Source: an uncultured bacterium (GTDB taxonomy: Bacteria; Planctomycetota; UBA1135; GCA-002686595). From it: DNA of 64,000 nt. This document shows, in pieces, positions 49,375 through 57,520 of this stretch; positions within the stretch are counted from its first letter, which is position 1; the number at the start of each line of letters is the position of its first letter. The DNA lies in assembly GCA_938075305.1 (NCBI GenBank), contig CALJGV010000033.1:93963-157962 (forward strand). Reading direction: 5' to 3'. The notes beneath the pieces were generated by a model. It had not been told where the DNA came from, did not search any database, and worked only from the letters and a program-made list of their open reading frames with translations. A program made the position numbers and the translations under genes.

Positions 49375-49920
49375 ATGAAGACCCGACCCGCCACCATCAA
49401 CAGGACGCGCCGCCCGGCCCACCGATCAGGGTTCACGCTCCTCGAGGTCCTGATCACCGTGGCCGTGCTCATGGTCGGTCTGCTGGCCATGTCCTCGACC
49501 TCGGTCGTCGTCAACTCACTCCGACGGAGCGCCTCCGACCGTGCGCGCGCCCACGCCGCCGTCCAGGCGATCAGCCAGGACCTGCTGTCTGTCGCGCGCG
49601 CCTCGAGCGAAGACCCCACCCTGTGGGCAGGAGAGATCCTCGCCGCCTACGGACCCGAAGGCTCCCCTGGGAACGAGCTCCCCATCACGGGCCTCGATCC
49701 GTGGGAGGGCTCCGACCACGTCGCGACGGTGACCATCATCACCGATGAGACCACGACGGACGGCGAGCTCGGCTGCAACCTCGGCATGCCCCGGGACCTC
49801 GACAGCGATGGCTTCGCCTCGAACTCCGACGTCACGAACAACGCCTCGCTTCTGCCCGCCATCGTCGATATCCGCTGGCGGCACGCTGGCGGCGAGTTCG
49901 AGATCCGCCAGGCGGTCTAA
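49375..49920 (+). CDS. Type IV prepilin-like protein (minor pseudopilin)
   Basis: The product (181 aa) has a prepilin leader and hydrophobic helix: HRSGFTLLEVLITVAVLMVG, with cleavage expected after Gly and before Phe. The rest is a short soluble head with no other motif. The length and single N-terminal helix match minor pilins or type II secretion pseudopilins (PilV/GspI-like). No peptidase, ATPase or secretin gene is in the window. It is the first gene of a three-gene unit with another prepilin and a HAMP protein. Confidence 0.85.
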   Translation: MKTRPATINRTRRPAHRSGFTLLEVLITVAVLMVGLLAMSSTSVVVNSLRRSASDRARAHAAVQAISQDLLSVARASSEDPTLWAGEILAAYGPEGSPGNELPITGLDPWEGSDHVATVTIITDETTTDGELGCNLGMPRDLDSDGFASNSDVTNNASLLPAIVDIRWRHAGGEFEIRQAV

Positions 49921-49937
49921 CTGCTCCGGTTCTGAGC

Positions 49938-50981
49938 ATGCAGTCTGGACCGTCCAGTTCCCGTCGAGCGCATCAGGGGGGCTTCACCCTGATCGAGGTC
50001 GTGATCGCCTTCACCGTGATGACGATCATCCTGCTCGCGACCTCTTCGGTGCTGCGCCGGGAGACCCGTGGCATCGCGGAACTACAGAACCTGGGGCACT
50101 CCGATAGGGTCATGGAAGCCGCCTTCAGCCGCATCTTCCGGACGATCCAGTTCGCCCGCGGCTTCACGCCTGAGACGACGCTCTCCAGCACGCTCAACGC
50201 CAGCGAGACCGGCCAGATCTCTCTCGGCAACATCACCGGCTTCCCCGACCTCGGCAGCCTCGTGGTCGACCGCGGCGCGGCGACCGAGGAGGCCATCAAC
50301 TACGAGGCCCACGCGACCGTCGGGACGGGCCTCCTGACCCTCGAACGGGGTGCAGAGGGCACCCAGAACCGCGGGCACAACGCCGGCTCCTCCGTCATCT
50401 GGAGCGGGCTGGCCTACCCCATCGCCAACCAGACCGACCCCACCCCCTCGGAGTACGACGGCAGGACGGATGACATCCGCGGCGACATCTACTTCATCGG
50501 GAAGGGACTCGGAATGAGCTATCAGGTCCCGGTGGACCCCGCCCATTCGGGCAGCTACCTCGAGGGCTCCGAGCCCCGCTGGGGCGCCCAGGTCTCGGGC
50601 GGCGAGGTCACCGGAGCCTACGGCGCCGTCGTGTACGTCCCCTCGGTCGAGATCACCGAGGTGGACCGACAGTTCGACCTGAACGAGGACGGCGACGAGG
50701 ATGACACCTTCTACCTCGGCAGGATCGCCCTGCAGAGCTGGAGCACCGACCCCGGGGACTCCCTGCGGGTCAACCTGACCCCCTCCATCATCCTCCAGGA
50801 GAAGGGCGCGTACGGGAGCGACATGGACGCCGACGGCTTCGAGGACCCCATGTTCCTGTGGTCCTCTGACCAGAGCCGACTCCGCCTCCGCTTCTTCGTC
50901 CTCACGGGGACCGTCAACGGCCATGAGGTCGTACGGCGCTTCGAGAGCATCATTCACCTCAGCAACGGATCTGCAGAGTGA
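49938..50981 (+). CDS. Second type IV prepilin-like protein (PilW/GspJ-like)
   Basis: The product (347 aa) has a prepilin leader, HQGGFTLIEVVIAFTVMTII, with the conserved Glu at +5. The head is long and beta-rich, with acidic segments (NEDGDEDDTFYLGRI, GSDMDADGFEDPMF) that look like calcium-binding loops (DxDxDG-type). Size and leader fit the PilW/GspJ minor pilins. It starts 17 bases after the first prepilin. The stop codon overlaps an in-frame GTG of the HAMP gene. Confidence 0.85.
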   Translation: MQSGPSSSRRAHQGGFTLIEVVIAFTVMTIILLATSSVLRRETRGIAELQNLGHSDRVMEAAFSRIFRTIQFARGFTPETTLSSTLNASETGQISLGNITGFPDLGSLVVDRGAATEEAINYEAHATVGTGLLTLERGAEGTQNRGHNAGSSVIWSGLAYPIANQTDPTPSEYDGRTDDIRGDIYFIGKGLGMSYQVPVDPAHSGSYLEGSEPRWGAQVSGGEVTGAYGAVVYVPSVEITEVDRQFDLNEDGDEDDTFYLGRIALQSWSTDPGDSLRVNLTPSIILQEKGAYGSDMDADGFEDPMFLWSSDQSRLRLRFFVLTGTVNGHEVVRRFESIIHLSNGSAE

Positions 50982-51022
50982 CTCGACCCGCGGCTCGGCG
51001 GCCGCACCTGACCCTTAGAATC

Positions 51023-51517
51023 ATGTACAAGCGCAAGCGCAAGCTCATCAACAAGCCCCTCCAGCTGAAGCTGGTCGGGATCTTCACCGCCATCGGAGCG
51101 ACCTGTGCGCTGTTCCAGGTCATCCTCATCAACACGAGCCTGCTGGAGTTGGCGCAGTCCATCCCGAACGGTGGTGAGCGTCTCCTGGAGGAGTCCCGGG
51201 TCATCGTCCTGAAGAACACCCTCTGGACGCTGGGCGTCCTGGTGCCGCTCATGGTCTGCGTTGGGATCGCTGCGACCCACCGCGTCGCCGGTCCGGCTTA
51301 CCGCATGACCCAGCACCTCAAGGAGATCGCGGCCGGCGGCGCCGTCCGGCACTGCAAGATCCGCAAGCACGACGAGTTCTCCGAGCTCTGCGACGCGCTC
51401 AACGCCGCCCTCGATCAGCTCGCGCCCGCGAGCGACCGGGGCGAGGAGTTCAGCGAGGACTGGACCCAGGAGTCTCCGGCCGCGGTCGAAGACGAGCTCA
51501 AGGACAAGGCCGCCTGA
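51023..51517 (+). CDS. Two-TM protein with HAMP-like domain
   Basis: The product (164 aa) begins MYKRKRKLINKPLQLKLVGI. It has two transmembrane helices at about 17-37 and 68-88, and then a HAMP-like linker, RVAGPAYRMTQHLKEIAAGG, followed by KIRKHDEFSELCDALNAALD. There is no kinase, cyclase or methyl-accepting domain, so the output is truncated or the protein works with a partner. An alternative GTG start at 50978 overlaps the prepilin stop (GTGA) and would add 15 residues. It is probably co-transcribed with the prepilins. Confidence 0.75.
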   Translation: MYKRKRKLINKPLQLKLVGIFTAIGATCALFQVILINTSLLELAQSIPNGGERLLEESRVIVLKNTLWTLGVLVPLMVCVGIAATHRVAGPAYRMTQHLKEIAAGGAVRHCKIRKHDEFSELCDALNAALDQLAPASDRGEEFSEDWTQESPAAVEDELKDKAA

Positions 51518-51587
51518 GCGGATCCGCGCGCCCTGGGCTCCGGCAAGCCGTGACCCGGGGCGTCGGACGCCGGTGAGCCTGGTGGCC

Positions 51588-52460
51588 TCAGGGGAGCGGC
51601 GCTCCGGTGGACGCGGTCCACAGGTCGAACCACTGGTCCCGCGACAGCGGGGCCTCCATCGCACGCACCGCGGCCGCGACTCGATCGAGCTTGCCCGAGC
51701 CGGTGATGGGCCGCAGACCGGCCGGGTGCTGGAGGAGGAACGAGTAGGCCACGGTGTCGACGCTCGCGCCCAACTCCTCGGCGATCCTGGACGCCGCGGC
51801 GCGCACCCGAACCTCCTGCCCGCCGTCCCCCGAGAAGAGCCGGCCGCCCCCGAGGGGGGACCAGGCCATGGGGCGGAAGCGGCGCGTGAGCGCCTGGTCG
51901 AAGGTGCCGTCCATGAACGGGTCCAGGTGGAGCACCGACGCCTCGACCTGATTGGTCACCAGGGGCCGCGAGAGGCGGCTCTGAAGCGCCTCAAGGTGAG
52001 GCGGGGTGAAGTTGGAGACCCCGAACTCGAGCACCTTGCCGCTGGTCTCGAGCTCCGAGAACGCCGCCGCCACCTCGTCAGGATCCATCAGCGGGTCCTG
52101 GCGGTGCAGGAGGAGCAGCTCGACACGGTCCGTGCCGAGGGCTCGGAGGCTGCGCTCCACCGAATCCACGATGTGCGCACGGCTGGAGTCATAGCCATGC
52201 CGCTGGTGCTGCGGACGGCGCTCCGAGACCAGCTTGATGTTGCACTTGGTGATGAGCTTGAGCTCGTTCCGCAGCCCCGGGTCGGCACGCAGGGCGGACC
52301 CGAAGGACTCCTCCACGGTGTAGCCGCCGTAGATGTCGGCCAGGTCGATGGTGTCGATGCCGAGCCCCAGGACCTCGCGCGTCCAGGCGGCCAGCTCCGC
52401 GCCCTCGAGGCCCCATTCCGGCTGCCGCCACAGCCCCGCGATGATGTTGGAGAGTTCCAT
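51588..52460 (-). CDS. Aldo/keto reductase
   Basis: The product (290 aa) is an NADPH-dependent oxidoreductase with the (beta/alpha)8 fold. Catalytic residues appear as Asp and Tyr in IDLADIYGGYTVEESFGSAL, Lys in LITKCNIK, and His in LLLHRQDPLMD. NADP-binding parts are FGVSNFTPPHLEAL and LRPITGSGKLDRVAAA. It resembles YdhF-type reductases. The ATG at 52460 is used because upstream in-frame codons precede the domain and cover the promoter. The substrate is unknown. It is divergent from the glycosyltransferase gene. Confidence 0.9.
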   Translation of the reverse strand: MELSNIIAGLWRQPEWGLEGAELAAWTREVLGLGIDTIDLADIYGGYTVEESFGSALRADPGLRNELKLITKCNIKLVSERRPQHQRHGYDSSRAHIVDSVERSLRALGTDRVELLLLHRQDPLMDPDEVAAAFSELETSGKVLEFGVSNFTPPHLEALQSRLSRPLVTNQVEASVLHLDPFMDGTFDQALTRRFRPMAWSPLGGGRLFSGDGGQEVRVRAAASRIAEELGASVDTVAYSFLLQHPAGLRPITGSGKLDRVAAAVRAMEAPLSRDQWFDLWTASTGAPLP

Positions 52461-52472
52461 TAGGAGCCGCAG

Positions 52473-52478
52473 ACGATA
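52473..52478 (-). promoter_or_regulatory. -10-like TATCGT before the aldo/keto reductase gene
   Basis: On the minus strand TATCGT ends 12 bases before the ATG at 52460, the longest spacing among these sites. Confidence 0.35.
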
Positions 52479-52529
52479 ACCGCCCGGCAGCGTTCTCGCT
52501 CCAGCCGTGCTCTGGTCCATCTGAACCGC

Positions 52530-52535
52530 TAGCCT
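52530..52535 (+). promoter_or_regulatory. -10-like TAGCCT before the glycosyltransferase gene
   Basis: TAGCCT ends 8 bases before the ATG at 52544. Confidence 0.5.
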
Positions 52536-52543
52536 CTCCTCCC

Positions 52544-54196
52544 ATGGATCCGTCCGAGCCGCGCGACGACGACGCCGTGCGCCCGTCGATGCCCCACACC
52601 GCTCCCCCCGCGGGGACCGGGAGCGGCGCCTCCATCTCCGCGACCTGGCTGCTGCCGGCGGCCATCGCCATCGCGCTCGTGGCCCTCTTCCTCCGGGGCA
52701 AGGGCCTCGACCAGGGGCGGATGTCCCCGGACGACGGGGAGTTCCTCTGGTCCGCGCAGATCCACAAGATCGATCCCTCCGGCGGACCGGGAACCTGGGT
52801 GGAGGAGGACCGCGGCTGGGGCGCCGACCTCGTGGACGACTTCAGCAAGGACGAGGGGCGCTCCACCTACCCCCACGGCTACCTGCACCAGCTGAGTATC
52901 CGCTACGCCACCCGGCTCGGGGCCCGCGCCGGGTTCGGACGCGTGACAGCCCTCCGGCTGGACCAGGCGGTCTTCGGGGCGCTGACGGCGCTCCTCGTGC
53001 TGCTCTGGCTCCGGCGCGTCGCGCCCCGGGAGCCCCTCGTGGCCATCGCCGGCGGCGCGCTGATGGCGGTCCAGCTCGGACACGTCCTGGTGTCCCGTAC
53101 CGGCTGGGGTCAGACGGCGTGCACGTTCTTCCTGATGTGGATGATCGCCATCGCCTGGCGCATGTACGCCGAAGCGGGCGAGCGCGACACGCGCGCCCTG
53201 CTCCGCGGCGCGCTCGGGATCACGCTCACGTCACTCGCAGCCTACGGCTTCCACGAGATGGCCACCGTGTACACCTTCGTGCTCGCCCTGTTCGTGGCGC
53301 TGCTGTTCTGCAGCGGCCCGGACGGCGTTCGCCTGGCCCCGTGGCGCTCTCGACGCGTCGCGTTCGGGCTCGCCGGGTGCATCCCCGTGGGCGCGCTGAC
53401 CGTGGGCCTGCTGTTCTTCAGCGAGTTCGCCCGGGCGAAGTGGTTCTCATCGTCGCTGGACGCCACCTACGGGTGGTGGCAGCGGCGCGAGCTGGCCTTG
53501 ACCTACCTCCTCGACGTGGTGGCTCTGCCCAGCCAGGTCTCCTTCCCGGTGATCGGCCTCGCGGTGCTCGGGTTGGCGGGGGCGCTGACCCGCGACGCCA
53601 AGTGGCTCGTCTGGCTCGTCGCCTGGGCGACGGTCCCCACCTTGCTGCTGTTCCTGCGCTTCAACTTCCCCGAGCTCGCGCGGATCTACCTCCCGGTGGA
53701 CGTGATCCTCGTGGTGCTCGCCGCCGAGGGCCTCGGCGTCCTCTGGACCGTCGCGCGGGGCCGCGTGGGTCGCGCATTCGCCGATGGCACCGCGGCCCTC
53801 GCCGTGGTGTGGTGCGGGCTGGTCACCTGGTCGACGATCTTCGTTGGCCCGGAGGCACCGCTCCATGTGGCCGCCGTTCATCACCCCCTCCCTGAGGGCG
53901 CCCACCCCGCCGGGACCTTCGACGACATCGCGATCACCCTGCGCGGGTCGGAGATCACCGAGCCCGTGGCCGTGGCGTTCGTCTGGGGGCCGCTGTTCCG
54001 CATCCTGGACCTCGGGATCCCCGCGGAGATCGTGGAGCTCGACGCCCTCCCCGAGGGTTCCCCTCCGCCGCGGCTGGTCGTCGCCCCGCGCCGCTCCATG
54101 GAGGCCGGCGGCCGCATGCGGGCCCAGGGCGGCCCCTATGAGCTCGCCGCCCGGGACCGGTACGACCACCTCGGCCTCTACGTCAGGCAGCCCTGA
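52544..54196 (+). CDS. Polytopic membrane protein, probable GT-C glycosyltransferase
   Basis: The product (550 aa) has a hydrophilic N-terminal tail of about 30 residues, then about ten transmembrane helices up to residue 430, and a C-terminal soluble part. The first exported loop carries MSPDDGEFLW, the acidic DD/DE signature of GT-C enzymes such as ArnT, PMT and AglB. Further loops contain GRSTYPHGYLHQLSIRYATR and SRTGWGQTACTFFLMWM. The fold and motif fit a lipid-linked-sugar glycosyltransferase (GT39/GT83-like). The acceptor is unknown. It is divergent from the aldo/keto reductase and followed by idi. Confidence 0.8.
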   Translation: MDPSEPRDDDAVRPSMPHTAPPAGTGSGASISATWLLPAAIAIALVALFLRGKGLDQGRMSPDDGEFLWSAQIHKIDPSGGPGTWVEEDRGWGADLVDDFSKDEGRSTYPHGYLHQLSIRYATRLGARAGFGRVTALRLDQAVFGALTALLVLLWLRRVAPREPLVAIAGGALMAVQLGHVLVSRTGWGQTACTFFLMWMIAIAWRMYAEAGERDTRALLRGALGITLTSLAAYGFHEMATVYTFVLALFVALLFCSGPDGVRLAPWRSRRVAFGLAGCIPVGALTVGLLFFSEFARAKWFSSSLDATYGWWQRRELALTYLLDVVALPSQVSFPVIGLAVLGLAGALTRDAKWLVWLVAWATVPTLLLFLRFNFPELARIYLPVDVILVVLAAEGLGVLWTVARGRVGRAFADGTAALAVVWCGLVTWSTIFVGPEAPLHVAAVHHPLPEGAHPAGTFDDIAITLRGSEITEPVAVAFVWGPLFRILDLGIPAEIVELDALPEGSPPPRLVVAPRRSMEAGGRMRAQGGPYELAARDRYDHLGLYVRQP

Positions 54197-54350
54197 GGCG
54201 CCCCCCTGCCCCCACCACCGGGGCCGGAGCGTTCAGCTCGCCGGGGGAGGCGCGGGGGGCCCTGCCACCCCCGGACCCCGATCGCGAAGTTCACTCAATT
54301 TCCGCCCGCCCCCCTTCGCCCCGCGCCGGGCAGCGCCTATCACCTCTTGC

Positions 54351-54902
54351 ATGAAGAGGGACCTCTGGGGATCGCGCGCCGACGAGCCGCTCGTGCTGGT
54401 GGACGGGGACGACCGGCCGGTCGGCACCGACACCCGCGCGCGCTGCCACGCCGTGGACGGGCTCCGACACCGGGCCTTCTCCGTGTATCTCTTCGACCGC
54501 GAGGGCCGGCTGCTGATCCACCAGCGCCACGACGACAAGCCGCTCTGGCCTGGGTTCTGGTCCAACAGCTGCTGCAGCCACCCCGTCGGAGACGAGGACG
54601 TGGCCGACGCAGCCCGGCGACGCGTGGGGGAAGAGCTGGGCGCCTCGGTCCAGATCCAACCGATCCACGTCTACGAGTACCGCGCCACCTACCGGGACGT
54701 GGGGACCGAACACGAGGTGGTCACGGTCTTCATCGGTCGGGTGGAGCCCGGCGACCTCCAGCCGGACCCGGAGGAGGTCGCGGACTTCCGCTTCGTCCAC
54801 CCCGGCGAGCTCGACGGGGAGATTGGGGACAGAGAGCGGTTCACGCCCTGGTTCCAGCTCGCCTGGCCGGTGGTGCGCGGGGCCGCCGCCGAGCTCCCTT
54901 AG
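54351..54902 (+). CDS. idi: Isopentenyl-diphosphate delta-isomerase type 1
   Basis: The product (183 aa, typical) is a Nudix-fold enzyme interconverting IPP and DMAPP. The catalytic Cys is in SNSCCSHP and the active-site Glu in GTEHEVVTVF. Other family segments are HRAFSVYLFDREGRLLIHQR, DDKPLWPGFWSNSCCSHP and AARRRVGEELGASVQ. The ATG at 54351 gives the full family N-terminus; longer frames read through the preceding gene. TATCAC lies 7 bases before it, a near match to the -10 pattern. Confidence 0.94.
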   Translation: MKRDLWGSRADEPLVLVDGDDRPVGTDTRARCHAVDGLRHRAFSVYLFDREGRLLIHQRHDDKPLWPGFWSNSCCSHPVGDEDVADAARRRVGEELGASVQIQPIHVYEYRATYRDVGTEHEVVTVFIGRVEPGDLQPDPEEVADFRFVHPGELDGEIGDRERFTPWFQLAWPVVRGAAAELP

Positions 54903-54939
54903 GCGCACGCCCCGGACGCGCCTGCCGGATGAGGTCGCG

Positions 54940-56199
54940 TCAGGGCAGCGCGATGTCGCCCAGGGAGGCGGTGCCACCGGGCTCGAAGGCAGGCAGGGGG
55001 ACCGAGACGCCGTCGCGCCGGCCCCCGATGCGGACCGCGGACCACCCGCTGGGGTCCCCGGGCGCCGCGAGGAGCCACCGGAACTCGCCGCCGGGGCCGG
55101 TGGCGAGGCTCCAGGTGGTGCTGGGCTCTCCCTCGACCATGGCCTGCGCCGACGCGCCTCCCCAGGGCTGGCCGTCCCCGTCGACCAACCGGCCGGTCAG
55201 GAGCACCCCCCCGTCGAGGGCGATCTCCCGGGCGGGCCGGACTTCATCCGCACCGACCGCCTCCACGAGATGGCTGAAGGAACCGAGCAGCTGGCCGCCC
55301 TTGGCCCCCATCTCGCTCACGACCAGCACAGCCCTCAGGTCCAGGTCGCGCTCCACGTGCCGGAGCACCACCTCCGAGCCCACGAGCTCCGAGGCGAGGG
55401 TGACGTCCGAGCGGCTCCCGTTCCGGGCCGGGAAGAGCTGAATGACGCCGCCCCAGTGGTCCGGTGAGAAGCCACCGTGGGTCAGGCGCACGGCCAGGTC
55501 GGACGTGGGCGGCAGGGTCCCCTCCCCAAGGCCAACGGGATTCACCGGAACGACGATGGGATTCCGGGTAGCGACCCTCGCGAGCGCGACGCGTTCGGTG
55601 CCCTGGGATACCCGACGCAGCCCGACGAGGGCCTCGGGGGGCGGTTCGAAGAGCACCGCCACCCCGTCCGGGCCGGTGACTGCGGTGACCGGGAGCCGTT
55701 CGAGTCGCGGCTCCCCCGGGACGGCGAGGGTGAGCGGGACCCCCTCGGCCGGTCGCCCCTCGGAGTCGAGGATGCGGGCGCGGTAGGACGTGCGCGGTCG
55801 AAGGGACAGCACCAGGCCGTCCCGGCCGATGGCCGGTACCTCGACGCTGCCGAAGAGCGCGCCGCTGCGCGCGGCGACGAAGACCCCCGGCGCGGGGGGC
55901 TCCGAGAGGCGAGCGCGTCCACCCGGGTCCGTGCGCTGCACCTCCGCCGCCAGCCGGAGGGATGTCTCCACCCAGTCGCCGGTGATGCGGCTCGCCAGGA
56001 CCGCCGCCTCGGCCCGCAGGGTTCGCCGGTCGAGGATCCAGAGCTCGGCCTCCGCCACCGGACCACCCGCCTCGTCGAGCACGGTGATCACCGGACCGCG
56101 GCCCGGGAGGTCGTCCCCCGCAGCAGGGCTGGCGCAGGACGAAAGGAACAGCGGGGCCCCGAGGAGGGGCATGCAGAGGATGGCGAGGACGCGGAGCAC
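54940..56199 (-). CDS. Lipoprotein with beta-rich carboxypeptidase-regulatory-like domains
   Basis: The product (419 aa) begins with a lipoprotein signal, VLRVLAILCMPLLGAPLFLS then SC. The rest has repeated Ig-like/carboxypeptidase-regulatory patterns (VLDEAGGPVAEAELWILDRR, LDSEGRPAEGVPLTLAVPGE, LVDGDGQPWGGASAQAMVEG). No active-site motif is seen; such domains are found in cell-surface adhesins and transport receptors. The GTG at 56199 is chosen because TATCGT lies 6 bases before it; an ATG at 56172 would give a shorter signal. Longer frames would overlap rfbA. Confidence 0.65.
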   Translation of the reverse strand: MLRVLAILCMPLLGAPLFLSSCASPAAGDDLPGRGPVITVLDEAGGPVAEAELWILDRRTLRAEAAVLASRITGDWVETSLRLAAEVQRTDPGGRARLSEPPAPGVFVAARSGALFGSVEVPAIGRDGLVLSLRPRTSYRARILDSEGRPAEGVPLTLAVPGEPRLERLPVTAVTGPDGVAVLFEPPPEALVGLRRVSQGTERVALARVATRNPIVVPVNPVGLGEGTLPPTSDLAVRLTHGGFSPDHWGGVIQLFPARNGSRSDVTLASELVGSEVVLRHVERDLDLRAVLVVSEMGAKGGQLLGSFSHLVEAVGADEVRPAREIALDGGVLLTGRLVDGDGQPWGGASAQAMVEGEPSTTWSLATGPGGEFRWLLAAPGDPSGWSAVRIGGRRDGVSVPLPAFEPGGTASLGDIALP

Positions 56200-56205
56200 G
56201 CCCAG

Positions 56206-56211
56206 ACGATA
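56206..56211 (-). promoter_or_regulatory. -10-like TATCGT before the lipoprotein gene
   Basis: On the minus strand TATCGT ends 6 bases before the GTG at 56199. Confidence 0.45.
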
Positions 56212-56291
56212 CCGGGAAGCGCCCGGGATCCCCGCACTCCAGGGCCGCTTCAGCCGCAGGGGCCCGCGCCCCGCAGCGGTCCAGGACGCCC

Positions 56292-57173
56292 TCAGCTGTG
56301 CTCTTCGGCGAGCTTCTTCAGGGTCTCGCCGTAGTCGTTCTTGCCGAAGCGCTCGGCCCGGGCGAGGAGGTCCTCGCGGGAGATCCACCCCAGCTCGAAG
56401 GCGATCTCGTCGGGGGAGCCCACCTGCTGGCCCTGCCGCTCGGTGAGGGTCCGGACGAAGTTCCCCGCGTCCAGGAGCGACGCGTGGGTGCCGGTGTCGA
56501 GCCACGCGTAGCCGCGGCCCATGCGCTTGACCGAGAGCTTGCCGTCCCCGAGGTAGCTCTCCAAGAGCGACGTGATCTCGAGCTCGCCGCGCTCCGAGGG
56601 CTGGACCTGACGCGCGCGCTCGGGGGCGCTGCCGTCCACGAAGTAGAGGCCGGTGACCGCGTAGTTCGACGGCGGCTCGGGCGGCTTCTCGATGATCGCG
56701 CGCACGGTGCCGTCCGCGTCGAAGTCCGCCACGCCGTAGCGCTCGGGGTCGGCCACCCGGTAGCCGAAGACCGTGGCGCTCTCGTTCGCCTGGTCGGCCT
56801 CCGCGAGGAGGTCAGGCAGTCCGTGCCCGAAGAAGATGTTGTCCCCGAGGACCATCGCGGAGGGCGCCCCGTCCAGGAAGTCCTCGGCCAGGATGAAGGC
56901 CTGGGCCAGGCCGTCCGGGCTGGGCTGCACCATGTACTCGAGGGAGATCCCCCACTGGTTCCCGTCGCCGAGCGTCCGCTCGAACTGCTCGCGGTCATGG
57001 GGCGTGGTGATGATCATGATCTCCCGGATCCCCGCCAGCATCAGCACCGACAGGGGGTAGTAGATCATCGGCTTGTCGTAGATCGGCAGCAGCTGCTTCG
57101 ACACGCCCGTGGTGATGGGGTAGAGCCGCGTCCCCGACCCTCCGGCCAGGATGATGCCTTTGCGTTGTTTCAT
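56292..57173 (-). CDS. rfbA: Glucose-1-phosphate thymidylyltransferase
   Basis: The product (293 aa, typical) makes dTDP-glucose, the first step of dTDP-rhamnose and related sugar synthesis. The nucleotide-binding N-terminus is GIILAGGSGTRLYPITTGVS followed by KQLLPIYDKPMIYYPLSVLM. GDNIFFGHGL binds the magnesium-phosphate group. The C-terminal WLDTGTHASLLDAGNFVRTL is also standard. GAGAGAGCG precedes the ATG. rfbB, C and D are not adjacent, so the rest of the pathway is elsewhere. Confidence 0.96.
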   Translation of the reverse strand: MKQRKGIILAGGSGTRLYPITTGVSKQLLPIYDKPMIYYPLSVLMLAGIREIMIITTPHDREQFERTLGDGNQWGISLEYMVQPSPDGLAQAFILAEDFLDGAPSAMVLGDNIFFGHGLPDLLAEADQANESATVFGYRVADPERYGVADFDADGTVRAIIEKPPEPPSNYAVTGLYFVDGSAPERARQVQPSERGELEITSLLESYLGDGKLSVKRMGRGYAWLDTGTHASLLDAGNFVRTLTERQGQQVGSPDEIAFELGWISREDLLARAERFGKNDYGETLKKLAEEHS

Positions 57174-57388
57174 CGCTCTCTCTCGATCTCCACGGGGTCA
57201 CAGGGATCCGTCTCGCCCACGGGAGTGGGCCGGGCGGGACGTTAGGCGGGGCGTTCCTTCCTTCATCGGCCGCAGGCGCGGGGCGACTGCGCCAGATGCC
57301 GAGGATCTCACGCGCAGAAGACTAACGCCCTGGGTTATGGGCGACAGGGCCGCGGGCTCCCCTGTAGTCGCCAGGCCGCTCTCGTGGC

Positions 57389-57402
57389 TTGACCTGGGTC
57401 AA
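57389..57402. promoter_or_regulatory. TTGAC-N4-GTCAA palindrome, candidate Crp/Fnr-family site
   Basis: TTGACC-TG-GGTCAA is an exact inverted repeat with the TTGAC-N4-GTCAA form used by Fnr/Dnr-type regulators. It is 118 bases before bioY and over 200 bases from rfbA. Confidence 0.45.
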
Positions 57403-57508
57403 CGCGCCCTCTCCCCCGCGCGTGGATCCCTGGGCGAGACACCCCCGCTCGGTCCCCATCGCCCATGCGGGCCCAGAGAATCCGGCGGCGGACGCCCGAG
57501 CCCGGCGC

Positions 57509-57514
57509 TACAAC
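57509..57514 (+). promoter_or_regulatory. -10-like TACAAC before bioY
   Basis: TACAAC ends 6 bases before the bioY ATG at 57521; it deviates from TA-N3-T only at the last base. Confidence 0.38.
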
Positions 57515-57520
57515 GTCCCC

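Larger units (their letters stand above)
57174..57520. other. Divergent intergenic region rfbA-bioY
   Basis: This 347-base gap contains a TTGAC-N4-GTCAA palindrome (57389-57402) and TACAAC (57509-57514) just before bioY. No RNA gene was recognised. Confidence 0.4.

Noticed and set aside
48994..49422. Longer N-terminus for AlkP copy 1
   Set aside because: The added residues precede a clear signal peptide and run into the divergent promoter and prepilin region.
57174..57520. BirA-type operator before bioY
   Set aside because: No TTGTAAACC-type sequence found; only the TTGAC-N4-GTCAA palindrome is present.
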